The notes below the pieces were generated by a model. The model was not told where the DNA came from, did no database searches, and saw only the letters and a list, made by a program, of their open reading frames with translations. A stretch of DNA of 64,000 bases from Sulfitobacter sp. LCG007 (lineage in GTDB: Bacteria; Pseudomonadota; Alphaproteobacteria; Rhodobacterales; Rhodobacteraceae). Shown in pieces: positions 48,086 through 58,120 of this stretch. The stretch is from NCBI RefSeq assembly GCF_040801785.1, contig NZ_CP161805.1:2046001-2110000 (forward strand), given 5' to 3'. The translations under genes and the position numbers were made by a program. The first letter of the stretch is position 1. The number at the start of each line of letters is the position of its first letter.

Positions 48086-48874
48086 CTAGCCCGCGTCGCG
48101 CACGCCCCGCCGTGTCAGCACCGCGATCAGATGTGCCCTGTAGGCACCCGATCCATGCAGATCCGAGATCATGTTCTCGCCGGAAATCGACAGTCCCTCG
48201 AGGGCGTCGGGCGAGAAGTTCGAGGACAGCTTTTCCTCGGCCTCGGTCCAGCGGAAGACGCCGTCATTCGAGGCGCCGGTGACGGCGACGCGCACGCCGT
48301 TCGAAAACCTGGCCACGAAGACGCCGACAAGCGGAAACCGCGAGGCGGGCTGGGCGAACTTCTGATAACTTGCCGCCTGCGGGATCGGCAGCTTCACGCC
48401 AGTCACGATCTCGCCCTCCTCGAGGGCCGTGGCGAACATCCCCAGGAAGTAGTCTTCGGCCGCGATCTCGCGGTCGTTTGTCACGATGGTCCCGCCGGAG
48501 GCAAGGGTCGCCGCGGGATAGCAGGCAGAGGGATCGTTGTTGGCCAGGCTGCCCCCGATGGTACCCCGGCTGCGCACTGCCGGATCCCCGATGCGCGACG
48601 CGAGTGAGGCCAGCGCCGGGTAGTCGGTTGCCGCCCCGGCCGCCACCGCGCCATGGGTCGTCCCGCCGCCGATCACGAGCATGTCGCCCTCGCGGCGAAT
48701 GCCCTTCATCTCGTCGATGCCCGACAGCGACACAAGCACCGCCGGGCTTGCCAGGCGCTGCTTGAGCGTCGGTATCAAGGTCTGTCCGCCGCTCAGCGGC
48801 TGGGCCTCCTCGCGACCCAGCGCCTCGATTGCCTCGGCCACACTCGACGGTTTGACCAGTTCGAAGTTGTACAT
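48086..48874 (-). CDS. FAD-binding medium subunit of a xanthine/CO dehydrogenase-like molybdoenzyme
   Basis: This 262-residue subunit is the CoxM-type FAD protein. It begins MYNFELVKPSSVAEAIEAL and has the FAD loop PLSGGQTLIPTLKQR. The second FAD motif is in IGDPAVRSRGTIGGSLANND, and the C-terminal lobe follows. It is last in the S-L-M operon, 108 bases after the large subunit. The substrate is unknown. Confidence 0.9.
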   Translation of the reverse strand: MYNFELVKPSSVAEAIEALGREEAQPLSGGQTLIPTLKQRLASPAVLVSLSGIDEMKGIRREGDMLVIGGGTTHGAVAAGAATDYPALASLASRIGDPAVRSRGTIGGSLANNDPSACYPAATLASGGTIVTNDREIAAEDYFLGMFATALEEGEIVTGVKLPIPQAASYQKFAQPASRFPLVGVFVARFSNGVRVAVTGASNDGVFRWTEAEEKLSSNFSPDALEGLSISGENMISDLHGSGAYRAHLIAVLTRRGVRDAG

Positions 48875-48982
48875 CTCTCGATCCTTTCCGAAGACCTCGC
48901 CCCGCGGGGGGGTCCGGCTTTCTCGTTCTCAATATTCACCGGGGATGCGACGGGGACAGCGCCCGCGTCGCTCTCCGTAACG

Positions 48983-51346
48983 TCAGACCTGCATCGCCGC
49001 CCAGACGCGCGACGGCGAGAGGGGCATGTCGATGTGGGTGACAGCTTTCCCGCCCGACTGCAGCGCATCCACCACCGCGTTGACCACCGCCGGCGGTGAA
49101 CCGATCGCCCCGGCCTCGCCGCAGCCCTTCACCCCCAGCGGATTGTGGGTGCAAGGCGTGACGCAGGAGTGATCGACCTTGTAGAAGGGCAGATCGTCGG
49201 CGCGTGGCATTGCGTAATCCATGTAGGATGCCGACAGCAGTTGCCCGTTCTCATCGTAGACGCAGCTTTCCAGCAAGGCCTGGCCGATCCCCTGCGCAAG
49301 CCCGCCGTGAACCTGGCCAGAGACGATCATCGGGTTGATGACATTGCCGAAATCGTCCACCGCGGTGAAGTCGACGATGCGCACCTTGCCCGTCTCGGGG
49401 TCGACCTCGACCTCGCAGGCATAGGCTCCCGCCGGGTAGGTGAAGTTCGACGGATCGTAGAAGGCCGTCTCCTCGAGGCCGGGCTCGATGTCGTCCAGCG
49501 GGTAGTTGTGCGGCACATAGGCGGCAAGGCAGACATCGCCCCAGGCCACCGACTTGTCCGTGCCCGCGACGCCGAAAGCCCCGTCCTTGAGCTCGATATC
49601 AGCCTCCGAAGCCTCCATCAGATGCGCCGCGATCTTCTTGGCCTTGCTGATGATCTTCTCGGTCGCCCGCACCATGGCCGAGCCGCCAACGGCGATGGAG
49701 CGCGAACCGTAGGTGCCCATGCCCATCGGGGTATTGGCGGTATCGCCATGCACGATCTCGATCATGTCCGCATCGATGCCGATCATCTCGGCGATGACCT
49801 GCGGAAAGGCAGTCTCGTGGCCCTGGCCGTGGCTGTGCGAGCCGGTCATCACGACAAGCCCGCCGGTCGCATTGACCCGCACCGTCGCTGATTCATAAAG
49901 GCCCGCGCGCGCACCGAGCTGGCCCACCAGATTCGACGGCGCGATGCCGCAGGCCTCGATATAGCAGTTTACCCCCAGCCCGCGCAGCAGGCCCTTCGAC
50001 TCGCTCTCGCGGCGCCGCGCGGGAAAGCCCGCGAGATCGGCAAGCTGCTCGAGCTTGTCCATGGTCGCCACGTAATCGCCAGTATCGTACTGAACCGCGA
50101 CAGGCGTGGCATAGGGAAATTCGGTGACGAAGTTCTGCCGCCGCAGCGCGATGGGGTCCACACCCAGTTCGCGCGCGGCCTTGTCTATGACGCGCTCGAG
50201 CTGGTAGGTCGCCTCGGGCCGGCCCGCGCCGCGATAGGCATCGACGGGCACCGTGTTGGTGAAGACCGCCTTGACGTTCACGTAGATCAGCGGGGTCTTG
50301 TAGTTCCCCGCCATCAGCGTGCCGTGCAGCCAGGTCGGCACGGAAGGTGCGAACGTCGACAGATAGGCGCCCATGTTCGCATAGGTCTCGGTCCGGAGCG
50401 CGGTGAAGTTGTTCTGCGCGTCCAGCGCCAGTTCGATCTTCGTCACATGGTCACGGCCGTGGGCATCCGACATGAACGCCTCGGAGCGCGACGAGGTCCA
50501 CTTGACCGGCCGGTTGCAGGCCTTGGCCGCGAAGGTGCAGAAGGCTTCCTCGGCATAATGGAAGATCTTCGAGCCGAAACCGCCCCCGACATCGGGCGCC
50601 ACCACGCGCAGCTTGTGTTCGGGAATGCCCAGCACGAAGGCGCCCATCAACAGACGGATCACATGCGGATTCTGCGAGGTGGTGTATAGCGTGTGATCGC
50701 CCGTCCCGCGGTTGTAATCGCCCACAGCCACGCGCGGCTCCATCGGGTTTGCCACGAGACGCTGGTTCACCAGTTCGAGCGTGGTGACATGGGCAGCCTT
50801 CGTGAAGGCCTCGTTCACCGCTTCACGGTTTTCCTCGACGAAGCCCCAGTCGTAGCAGAGATTGCCGGTCAGATCGTCATGCACCTTCGTGGCGCCGTCA
50901 GCCAGCGCCGCCTTCATGTCCACGACGGCGGGAAGTTCGGCGAGGTCGAGCGCGATCGCTTCGGCGGCATCACGCGCCTGCTCGGGCGTTTCGGCCACCA
51001 CGGCGGCGACGATCTCACCGACATGACGGATCTTGCCGCGCGCGATCACCGGATGGCCCGGCTCCTGCATCGGCTGGCCGTGGCGGTCGGTCACCTGCCA
51101 GCCGCAGGGAAGTCCGCCCACGCCCTCGAAATCGGCACCGGTGAAGATCCGGATCACCCCCGGCATGTCTTTCGCGGCGGCGGTGTCGACCGCGTTGATC
51201 GTCGCATGCGCGACGTCCGAGCGCAGGAAATGCACATGGGCCTGACCGCGGATGTTGATGTCGTCGGTGTAGTTGCCGGCTCCCGTCAGGAACCTGACGT
51301 CCTCGCGGCGCTTGGTACTGGCGCCAATTCCTCCGTCTTTCGGCAT
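48983..51346 (-). CDS. Molybdopterin-binding large subunit, form II CO dehydrogenase-like
   Basis: This 787-residue aldehyde oxidase/xanthine dehydrogenase family subunit holds the Mo-cofactor. The N-terminal part has GAGNYTDDINIRGQAHVHFL. The active-site loop reads AYRGAGRPEA, the form II (BMS) signature, in place of the Ser-Cys loop (AYxCSFR) of true form I CO dehydrogenase. Downstream are TGSHSHGQGHETAFPQV and the late catalytic glutamate region GVKGCGEAGAIGSPPAVVNA. AGGGAGGG precedes the ATG at 51346. The actual substrate is unknown. Confidence 0.9.
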   Translation of the reverse strand: MPKDGGIGASTKRREDVRFLTGAGNYTDDINIRGQAHVHFLRSDVAHATINAVDTAAAKDMPGVIRIFTGADFEGVGGLPCGWQVTDRHGQPMQEPGHPVIARGKIRHVGEIVAAVVAETPEQARDAAEAIALDLAELPAVVDMKAALADGATKVHDDLTGNLCYDWGFVEENREAVNEAFTKAAHVTTLELVNQRLVANPMEPRVAVGDYNRGTGDHTLYTTSQNPHVIRLLMGAFVLGIPEHKLRVVAPDVGGGFGSKIFHYAEEAFCTFAAKACNRPVKWTSSRSEAFMSDAHGRDHVTKIELALDAQNNFTALRTETYANMGAYLSTFAPSVPTWLHGTLMAGNYKTPLIYVNVKAVFTNTVPVDAYRGAGRPEATYQLERVIDKAARELGVDPIALRRQNFVTEFPYATPVAVQYDTGDYVATMDKLEQLADLAGFPARRRESESKGLLRGLGVNCYIEACGIAPSNLVGQLGARAGLYESATVRVNATGGLVVMTGSHSHGQGHETAFPQVIAEMIGIDADMIEIVHGDTANTPMGMGTYGSRSIAVGGSAMVRATEKIISKAKKIAAHLMEASEADIELKDGAFGVAGTDKSVAWGDVCLAAYVPHNYPLDDIEPGLEETAFYDPSNFTYPAGAYACEVEVDPETGKVRIVDFTAVDDFGNVINPMIVSGQVHGGLAQGIGQALLESCVYDENGQLLSASYMDYAMPRADDLPFYKVDHSCVTPCTHNPLGVKGCGEAGAIGSPPAVVNAVVDALQSGGKAVTHIDMPLSPSRVWAAMQV

Positions 51347-51374
51347 GGTCTCCCTCCCTGAAGTCCCTCGTTGC

Positions 51375-51396
51375 GTAAGGTGCGGCCTGCCGCACC

Positions 51397-51400
<4 letters not shown>
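51375..51400. repeat. Hairpin between small and large molybdoenzyme subunit genes, like the one at 33855
   Basis: GTAAGGTGCGGC and GCCGCACCCTAC form a 12-bp stem with one mismatch and a CT loop. It overlaps the last codons of the small subunit gene and its stop. The core GTAAGGTGCG is shared with the hairpin at 33855-33880. Confidence 0.6.
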
Positions 51401-51882
<482 letters not shown>

Positions 51883-51991
51883 ATGATCCTCCCTTCGAAT
51901 TTCCGGTGGTGTTGATGCGATGTTAACCACGCGCCGCGGGTGTTGAGAACCGAAAACTGTGGCCGGGCCGCGTTTTACCGCAGGACCGCGA

Positions 51992-52993
51992 TCAGATCTC
52001 GCGGCGTCCCGCCCGTGGCTGGGGCCGGGTCGGGATTTCCTTCAGAAGCCCGCCCACGCCCATGGCCGAGATGTCCTCGTCGCGCACCGCAATCCCGCAG
52101 AGAACACGGGCCAGCACCCAGTCCGCACCGTTAAGCGCAGGGGACCGCGCGCAGCCGGGCAGCCCGATCACCGTCCGAGCGCCGATCTCGCCAATGAACA
52201 GCAGATTGCCCGGATCGACCGGCATGCCGAAACGTTCGATCCTGCCCCCGACGCGACGTACCGCCGAGGGCGCGACGTCGTCGATGTCCGAGGTGGCCGA
52301 GCCGGTCAGTATCAGCATCAGATCCGCGCGGCTTTCCGCCAGCGCGTCGGCCAGCGCGCCGGCGTCATGGGGAACCATGCGGCTCTTGCCGAGCTCAAGC
52401 CCAAAGGCCGCGACGCGTCCGGCGATGGCGGCGCGCCCCTTTTCTCCGGCGCCGCCGGGGATTTCGGTGATGACCAGATCGACGCTGGAGATGACCGGGG
52501 CCGCAAGCCTGATCCCCGCCGCCGCCGCCGCGCTGGCAGCCGCCAGCGCACTCTCCGGGACGCCGTAGGAGATGATCTTGATCGTCGCGACCATCCCGCC
52601 CGCCGCCATCTGCTGGTAGGCGGGAACCGTGGCGATGGTGATCATCGGATGCACCCGGTTCACCGCCTCGATGGCGGCCACGTCGATCACCGCGACCCCG
52701 GCGGCCTCGGCGATCAGGTTGACCCGACCCGTGAAAGGCTCGGTGAGGCGAAGCAGCGCGGCGGCCGGATCGGGCACCAGCGCTTCGGCGAGCTGGCGCG
52801 CGGCCCGGTCCTCTGCGACATCCGACGACCCGAGCCGCGCCGCGATCACCGCCTCGACACCGCAGGCCTGAAGCGCCGCGATATCCTCGGGCGTCAGCAC
52901 CCTGCCCTTGCGCAGCCGCCTGTCGCCAAGCCGGACGGAATGCGCCAGCACCGTACCGACAGCATCAGCGGTATCGACAGCCCCGAACTTCAC
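51992..52993 (-). CDS. MoeA/MobA-like molybdopterin-binding protein
   Basis: This 333-residue protein carries a molybdopterin-binding domain ([20 protein letters not shown], then [20 protein letters not shown]). In many bacteria this domain is fused to an NTP-transferase module that makes cytosine-type Mo cofactor; here that module is absent. The N-terminal part ([18 protein letters not shown]) is MoeA-like. It overlaps the upstream xdhC-like gene by four bases. It probably prepares or hands over the cofactor of the adjacent molybdoenzyme. Confidence 0.8.
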   Translation of the reverse strand: MKFGAVDTADAVGTVLAHSVRLGDRRLRKGRVLTPEDIAALQACGVEAVIAARLGSSDVAEDRAARQLAEALVPDPAAALLRLTEPFTGRVNLIAEAAGVAVIDVAAIEAVNRVHPMITIATVPAYQQMAAGGMVATIKIISYGVPESALAAASAAAAAGIRLAAPVISSVDLVITEIPGGAGEKGRAAIAGRVAAFGLELGKSRMVPHDAGALADALAESRADLMLILTGSATSDIDDVAPSAVRRVGGRIERFGMPVDPGNLLFIGEIGARTVIGLPGCARSPALNGADWVLARVLCGIAVRDEDISAMGVGGLLKEIPTRPQPRAGRREI

Positions 52994-53958
52994 GATCCCC
53001 GCCTGAGCACGCGGGTCATCTCGGCCAGCACCGACAGCGCGATCTCCTGCGGACTGGCGGCCCCGATGTCGAGCCCGATCGGCCCGTGGATCCGCGAGAT
53101 TTCCAGATCCGTGAACCCCGCCTGCTTCAGACGCTCGACGCGTTTGGCGTGGGTCCGCGTCGACCCCAGCGCGCCGATATAGAAGCAGTCCGCGCGCAGG
53201 GCGATCTCGAGCGCCGGGTCGTCGAGCTTGGGGTCGTGGGTCAGCAGGACTACGGCGGTGCGGCTGTCCACGCCGACTTCGGCAAGCGCCTCGTCCGGCC
53301 AGTCCGCGAGGATCGTCTCGCCGGGGAAGCGCGCCTGCGATCCGAAAGAGCCGCGCGGATCCACGATCACCGGGTCGTACCCCGCGATGCGCGCCATGGG
53401 CACCAAGGCCTGGGCGATATGGACCGCGCCGACAATCGCCAGACGCAGCGGCGGGTTGTGGATGGCGACGAAGGTTTTGCCGTCTTCCTCGAAGCCCGAG
53501 CGATCCATGGCGAACCGGTCGGGATACCCCGTCGTCAGCAGCCGCCGCCCCCCGCCACCGACCTCCACTTCATAGGCAACCGGCGTGCGCGCGGCGCGCT
53601 TGTCCACCAGGTCGCGCAACATCTCGACGGGCAGGACCGTGCCGACCGGCTCGACCAGCACCCGGATCGTTCCCCCGCAGGCAAGACCCACAGCGAAGGC
53701 GTCGTCGTCGCTCACGCCGAATTCGAGCAGCCGCTCCTCGCCCTTGGCGAGCGCGTCCTGCGCCTCCATCACCACGGCCCCCTCGACGCAGCCACCCGAT
53801 ACCGACCCCTGCATCGCGCCATCGCCGGCCACGACAAGCTGCGCGCCCACGCGGCGCGGCGCCGATCCCCAGGTCTGCACCACCGTCGCCAGCGCCGCCG
53901 CGCGGCCAGCCTCGTGCCAGGCGAGAGCCTGTTCCGGTGCGTTGTCCAATGCGTCCAT
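52990..53958 (-). CDS. XdhC/CoxI-family maturation protein
   Basis: This 322-residue chaperone inserts or sulfurates the Mo cofactor of xanthine dehydrogenase-type enzymes. The N-terminal part has RVGAQLVVAGDGAMQGSVSG and GGCVEGAVV. The C-terminal part is a Rossmann-like domain with LAIVGAVHIAQALVPMA and DCFYIGALGSTRTHAKR. I chose the ATG at 53958, with GGAAGGAA upstream; an ATG at 53979 is in frame. It overlaps the MoeA-like gene. Confidence 0.9.
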   Translation of the reverse strand: MDALDNAPEQALAWHEAGRAAALATVVQTWGSAPRRVGAQLVVAGDGAMQGSVSGGCVEGAVVMEAQDALAKGEERLLEFGVSDDDAFAVGLACGGTIRVLVEPVGTVLPVEMLRDLVDKRAARTPVAYEVEVGGGGRRLLTTGYPDRFAMDRSGFEEDGKTFVAIHNPPLRLAIVGAVHIAQALVPMARIAGYDPVIVDPRGSFGSQARFPGETILADWPDEALAEVGVDSRTAVVLLTHDPKLDDPALEIALRADCFYIGALGSTRTHAKRVERLKQAGFTDLEISRIHGPIGLDIGAASPQEIALSVLAEMTRVLRRGS

Positions 53959-54032
53959 CACGTTATTCCTTCCCGTCATCTGCGGACAGCGCGCGCCGTT
54001 GCGATCCGAGGGCCTCCGCCTGCCCCTTCCTT

Positions 54033-54674
54033 TCAGATCGCCCTTTCAGCGTCACCCTGCAAGCCCCGCGCGAAAGCCGCGGCGGACAGCTTTCCCGTCG
54101 CGAGCAGATGGCGCAGCGTCAGCGCGACCGACCTCGCATCGTCAAGGGCGTCATGGCCGCGCAGATCCGGATGCTCGATCCCGTAATACGCCGCAAGCGT
54201 GTTGCTTCGCGTGCGGATCAGATCCTCGTAGGGCATGCCCGCGGCAAGCAGCAGGTCGCAGGCATTCCCGAAGCGTGTGATCGGGATCGGAGGCGCGATG
54301 CCGGCGACATAGCAGCTGATCGCGATCATGTTGAATTCGTCCTTTCCCCATGACCACAGCCTTGCACCTTCCGAGAAGGCGTCGAGCCTGACAAGCGCCT
54401 CGCCCAGCGGCAGACCCTCGTCCGAGATGACCTTCTCGGTGATGCCCGTGAGCCGCATGAAAAGCGGATCGAGCGACACGCGGCTTCCGTCCCGTGCCTT
54501 GGGCAGCACATGCAGGCGCAGCCTGTCCGAAATGTCGAAGTCCCCTTCCAGCCCGAGCCTGACCGCGCCGATCTGGGCGATCACCGGGTCAGGGTCGCGC
54601 GGTCCGCACCAGAAGCGGCCCGGCGCGCCCTCGGAGGTCAGGAACTCGCAGTCGTAGATGATCGCAGCCTGCAT
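54033..54674 (-). CDS. DnaQ-like 3'-5' exonuclease
   Basis: This 213-residue DEDD exonuclease domain has ExoI motif IIYDCEFLTSEG with D and E ligands near residues 8-10, a middle region SWGKDEFNMIAI, and the C-terminal HDALDDARSVALTL that carries the catalytic His and Asp. RNA or DNA could be the substrate. It sits 74 bases before the xdhC-like gene on the same strand but probably functions alone. The ATG at 54674 is chosen with GGGGAATG before it. Confidence 0.85.
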   Translation of the reverse strand: MQAAIIYDCEFLTSEGAPGRFWCGPRDPDPVIAQIGAVRLGLEGDFDISDRLRLHVLPKARDGSRVSLDPLFMRLTGITEKVISDEGLPLGEALVRLDAFSEGARLWSWGKDEFNMIAISCYVAGIAPPIPITRFGNACDLLLAAGMPYEDLIRTRSNTLAAYYGIEHPDLRGHDALDDARSVALTLRHLLATGKLSAAAFARGLQGDAERAI

Positions 54675-54842
54675 CGCATTCCCCAGCCGCCCGGACGGCA
54701 TCCGGCCCCGCGCTCACCCTAGGCCCGGGGGTGAGGCGGCGCAATCCGCCGTCATGTCGGAGCGCCGGCAGCCAATCAGACCCTTGTTCCCGCGGCTTGC
54801 CCCGCTTACATCTTGAGGCCAAAGACACCGGAGCCACGCCCC

Positions 54843-55085
54843 ATGCCCATGCAAGCCCGCGACATCGAAGACCTGATCCGCGCGTCCTTTCCGGAAGCCC
54901 GCATCACGATCACCGACCTTGCGGGCGATGGGAACCACTACGCCGCCGAGGTGATCGACGCCTCGTTTCGGGGCATGAACCGGGTCCAGCAGCAGCGCGC
55001 CGTCTACAAGGCGCTCGAAGAGAAGATGGCCGGATCGAGGGGCGAACTGCATGCTCTGGCACTGACCACCAAGGCGCCCGATTGA
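54843..55085 (+). CDS. bolA: BolA-family protein
   Basis: This 80-residue protein has the BolA fold pattern: helix [15 protein letters not shown], strand [20 protein letters not shown] with the conserved His, and [16 protein letters not shown]. BolA proteins form Fe-S bridged heterodimers with monothiol glutaredoxins such as the Grx4 encoded downstream. Its stop overlaps a TTG start of a small membrane protein gene. A second ATG at 54849 is possible. Confidence 0.9.
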   Translation: MPMQARDIEDLIRASFPEARITITDLAGDGNHYAAEVIDASFRGMNRVQQQRAVYKALEEKMAGSRGELHALALTTKAPD

Positions 55086-55324
55086 CCGGGACCATCGTCA
55101 TACTGAGCGGGCTCGTCCTGCTTCTGGCGGTGGGGCGCGGCCTGCAGGCGCTGCGGCATACCGAAGGCACCGAGCGCGGCAGCGAGCCGGGCGAAGGGCA
55201 TCACGTGATCGAGGCGGAATATTCCTCGGGCGGCGGCGGCGGGGGGCAGTTCATGCGCTACGAGATCCCGAAGGACCCGCAGGAATACGCCAGGATATTC
55301 ATACCGAAGGACGGATCGAAATGA
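55082..55324 (+). CDS. Small membrane protein between bolA and grxD (TTG start)
   Basis: This 80-residue protein starts with TTG at 55082, overlapping the bolA stop, and its own stop overlaps the grxD ATG, so it is locked into the operon. One N-terminal membrane segment ([20 protein letters not shown]) is followed by an acidic stretch, GGGGGGQF and a hydrophilic C-terminus ([17 protein letters not shown]). No cysteines are seen. I recognise no named family. The double overlap and open frame support a real gene. Confidence 0.7.
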   Translation: MTGTIVILSGLVLLLAVGRGLQALRHTEGTERGSEPGEGHHVIEAEYSSGGGGGGQFMRYEIPKDPQEYARIFIPKDGSK

Positions 55325-55692
55325 CCCAGACAACCGACGCGCAGACCGCGATCAAGGAAACCATCGAAACGAACCCGGTCGTGCTTTTCATGAAAGGCAC
55401 GAAGTCCATGCCGCAATGCGGCTTCTCGAGCCGCGTCGCGGGCGTTCTCAACTACATGGGGGTCGAGTTCCACGATGTGAACGTTCTGGCCGACGAGGCC
55501 ATTCGCCAGGGAATCAAGGACTTCTCGGACTGGCCGACGATCCCGCAGCTCTACGTGAAGGGCGAATTCGTCGGCGGTTGCGACATCATCACCGAGATGA
55601 CGCTTTCGGGCGAACTGGACACGCTGTTTGCGGAGAAAGGCGTGGCATTCGACAAGGATGCCGCGGAAAAGATCCGCGAAGCCAACGGCTGA
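55321..55692 (+). CDS. grxD: Monothiol glutaredoxin Grx4
   Basis: This 123-residue monothiol glutaredoxin has [20 protein letters not shown], whose CGFS motif marks Fe-S cluster carriers, followed by [20 protein letters not shown] with the cis-Pro glutathione site. It coordinates a [2Fe-2S] cluster with glutathione and partners with BolA. It ends the bolA operon and is followed by a strong terminator. Confidence 0.95.
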   Translation: MTQTTDAQTAIKETIETNPVVLFMKGTKSMPQCGFSSRVAGVLNYMGVEFHDVNVLADEAIRQGIKDFSDWPTIPQLYVKGEFVGGCDIITEMTLSGELDTLFAEKGVAFDKDAAEKIREANG

Positions 55693-55729
55693 GGGCCTCC
55701 AGGTCCGGGCGCCGCCGGGCGTCGCAATG

Positions 55730-55762
55730 GCCCGCGGGGGAAACTCCCGCGGGCATTTTATT
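55730..55762 (+). terminator. Terminator of the bolA-grxD operon
   Basis: GCCCGCGGG (55730-55738) pairs with CCCGCGGGC (55746-55754), followed by ATTTTATTT. It marks the left border of the islet at 55780-57117. Confidence 0.85.
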
Positions 55763-55914
55763 TGGGGGTGTCCGCAAACCGTGTTGGTCCCTTATGCGGA
55801 CGGAGTTGACTTTTTTGCGATCGCCCCAATGTCGGCTTGCGTCATGTTGCGCTACAGTTCGCGTCCATCTGGTCTTTTGATGGAATTCGGAACTGCCCTC
55901 TGATAAGGCAATGC

Positions 55915-56550
55915 ATGCTCACTCTCGACCATCTCACCATTGTCGCGCCAACGCTCCGCGAAGGTGTTCATCACGTTCGAGAGTGCTTGGATATCGACGT
56001 GCCGTTCGGCACGAGACATCTCTACATGGGCACGCACAACCATCGCCTTCAGCTTGGAGGTGGCGTCTATCTCGAAATCGTTGCACGTGATCCAGAAGGC
56101 GTTGATCCAGGTCGGCCCCGTTGGTTTGGAGTGGACTATCCCCAGCAGCTTCGTGCGGACTGGGATGAAGGTCGACGATTGCGAGGGTGGGTTGCCGCCA
56201 CCAAGGACATTGAAAACCTTGTCAGACAACGGCCAGAGTTCGGAGAAGTCGTTTCTCTTCCCTTCGATACGCCAGAATTCGCCTTCGGGGTCCCGGCTGA
56301 CGGCTCTCTGCCGGAAGGCGGAGCATTGCCGTCGCTGATCGATCACCGAAACGATCCTACCAAAATGTCGGATATACCTAATCTCGGTGCGCGTTTGGTT
56401 GCGTTTACGCTTCAGCACCCATCACCGGAACAGCTGCAGGCCACCTACAGGGAGTTGCAGATAGACCGCCCACCGTCAGTGGAACCTGGACCAGGCCTGC
56501 GATACGAGGCAGCGATTGAAACCCCGACAGGCCTTCGTTTACTTACGTAG
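55915..56550 (+). CDS. VOC/glyoxalase-like domain protein (accessory)
   Basis: This 211-residue protein begins MLTLDHLTIVAPTLREGVHH, the classic start of a glyoxalase-like fold used by metal-dependent isomerases and dioxygenases. The LQLGGGVYLEIVARDP strand carries a likely metal ligand. Base composition is visibly lower in GC than its neighbours. It sits between the grxD terminator and a decayed IS1595-type transposase, so it was probably acquired. The substrate is unknown. Confidence 0.72.
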   Translation: MLTLDHLTIVAPTLREGVHHVRECLDIDVPFGTRHLYMGTHNHRLQLGGGVYLEIVARDPEGVDPGRPRWFGVDYPQQLRADWDEGRRLRGWVAATKDIENLVRQRPEFGEVVSLPFDTPEFAFGVPADGSLPEGGALPSLIDHRNDPTKMSDIPNLGARLVAFTLQHPSPEQLQATYRELQIDRPPSVEPGPGLRYEAAIETPTGLRLLT

Positions 56551-56631
56551 CGCCTGCCAGAAGGCTGCCGTTCGTCGAGACTGCAGCGTTGGACACTCGG
56601 GCCTCGAAGCAGACCTCCACGCAATTCCAAT

Positions 56632-57000
56632 TTACGACGCGCGGACAACCTCTGCCGGTGTCATCCCTTCCAGTCGGGCCTACAGCCACTGGATTTAGCC
56701 GTCGCGGTTTTTCGTCGCCGGCCCACAGAACGGTTGAATGATTGTTCCGTAGCGGGCGTGCAGCGAGTTCACGTTCTGGATGTGGTACCAGCCTCCTGTG
56801 ACCCTCGTGCCGGACTTGCTGCCCACCACGATGTGCTCGAGGCGGCGCGAAACCGTTAGGTCCTAGCAGCCATTGCCTCCATCCGAGCAGCACAGCGTCG
56901 CCCGGCACGAGGTGCGTCATGGCGCGCTCGGCGGCGGCGTTCTTGCGGTTCGCCTGCCGCCGGAAGAACCGACAGGGCATCGAGAAAGAGGGCATCGAGA
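56632..57000 (-). mobile_element. Decayed IS1595-family transposase remnant
   Basis: On the minus strand broken frames read as one IS1595-type transposase C-terminus: NAAAERAMTHLVPGDAVL, then a one-base frameshift, SDGGNGC, a TAG, then LEHIVVGSKSGTRVTGG, WYHIQNVNSLHARY and FCGPATKNRDG. A TAA replaces the expected Tyr codon (56695-56697). IQWL follows, another stop, then ARLEGMTPAEVVRAS to the final TAA at 56632-56634. The N-terminal zinc-ribbon half is missing or unreadable and no terminal repeats were found. The upstream border is approximate. Confidence 0.65.
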
Positions 57001-57117
57001 AAACGGCGAAAGTCGTGGTTTGGCAGGGGCATCCCCCGCAGGAAACGGGTAGGAAGATTGGCTGCGTCACGAAATCGAGAAGCGAGCCAACACGGATTGC
57101 GGACACCGCCTTTTCTT

Positions 57118-57996
57118 TCAGCCCGGGTGTCTGTCAGATGACGTGGCACCGATCCGCCCGTCCCGAACGCAGCGCCCGAGGAAGCCGATGACGGCTTCGA
57201 GAACCCGGCCGGGCGCTTCCAGATGGGGCCAATGCCCCGCGCCCTCTACGCCCACAACGCCGGAGTGCGCGCCGAGCCCCGCACGCGCGCCCTCGAACCC
57301 GTGCCGGCGCACCTTTGGCTCGTGCGCCCCGTAGATCAGCAGGCTCGGCATCGTAGGCAGCGCGGGTCGCGAAGATCTGTGAGGATCGGGCCGGTAGCAA
57401 TCGACCGCCGCACGGGAACGTGCAGGATCTGACAGCTGGCCAATGACAGTGTCGATATGCGCATCGTTGCCGGTCCAGCCCGGGCTCCACAGCCTGTAGA
57501 GCCGCCGCACCTCCGCGAAGCCGGCACGGCGAAACCACCAGTCAGAGATCGCGCCATAGCCGAGATAGATGTTGTGAGGCCGTGCGATCCGCTCGGCCCA
57601 GCCCCCGATTGCCGTGGCAGGCGGAGGAACCGCCAGGGCAATCAGGGCCGCAAGCCGGTGGGGCGCGCGCTCTGCCAGCTCGTAGGCGATCGAAGCCCCC
57701 CAGTCATGGCCGAGTACCACGGCCCGCCCTATCGCAAGGCGATCCAGCAGGCCCAGCACATCCCCGGCAAGGGCGGGAACATCGTAGCGCGCGTCAGCCG
57801 GTATTCCCGAGGGTGCGTAGCCTCGCAGCGCCAGCCGGATTACGCGATAGCCGGCCTTGACGAGCGCCGGCGCGAAGGCGTCCCAGGTTCGCCAGCTATC
57901 CGGAAATCCGTGCAGCGCGACGATCACCGGACCCTCGCCCGCGTCGAGATAGGAAAGCGTGACGGTGTCGGTTGCGATCTCGGAGAATTCGGTCAT
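57118..57996 (-). CDS. Alpha/beta hydrolase, epoxide hydrolase-like
   Basis: This 292-residue protein has the oxyanion motif HGFPDSWRTWD (HGxP), then the nucleophile elbow VVLGHDWGASIAYE, where the nucleophile is Asp, as in epoxide hydrolases and haloalkane dehalogenases. The catalytic histidine is in EGAGHWPHLEAP. The activity is therefore probably hydrolysis of an epoxide or related bond. The gene is followed by the islet on its 3' side and preceded by tkt on the same strand. Confidence 0.85.
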   Translation of the reverse strand: MTEFSEIATDTVTLSYLDAGEGPVIVALHGFPDSWRTWDAFAPALVKAGYRVIRLALRGYAPSGIPADARYDVPALAGDVLGLLDRLAIGRAVVLGHDWGASIAYELAERAPHRLAALIALAVPPPATAIGGWAERIARPHNIYLGYGAISDWWFRRAGFAEVRRLYRLWSPGWTGNDAHIDTVIGQLSDPARSRAAVDCYRPDPHRSSRPALPTMPSLLIYGAHEPKVRRHGFEGARAGLGAHSGVVGVEGAGHWPHLEAPGRVLEAVIGFLGRCVRDGRIGATSSDRHPG

Positions 57997-58120
57997 GTGC
58001 GGTTTGTCCGTTCACCGCACCCAAAGGTCAATCCGCGCCGCGGGCCGCAGGCTTGACCAAAAGGAAAAGGATCTCCCCGTGCAGGGAGATCCAGTAGCCT
58101 CATCCGAAGAAATGCGCGGC

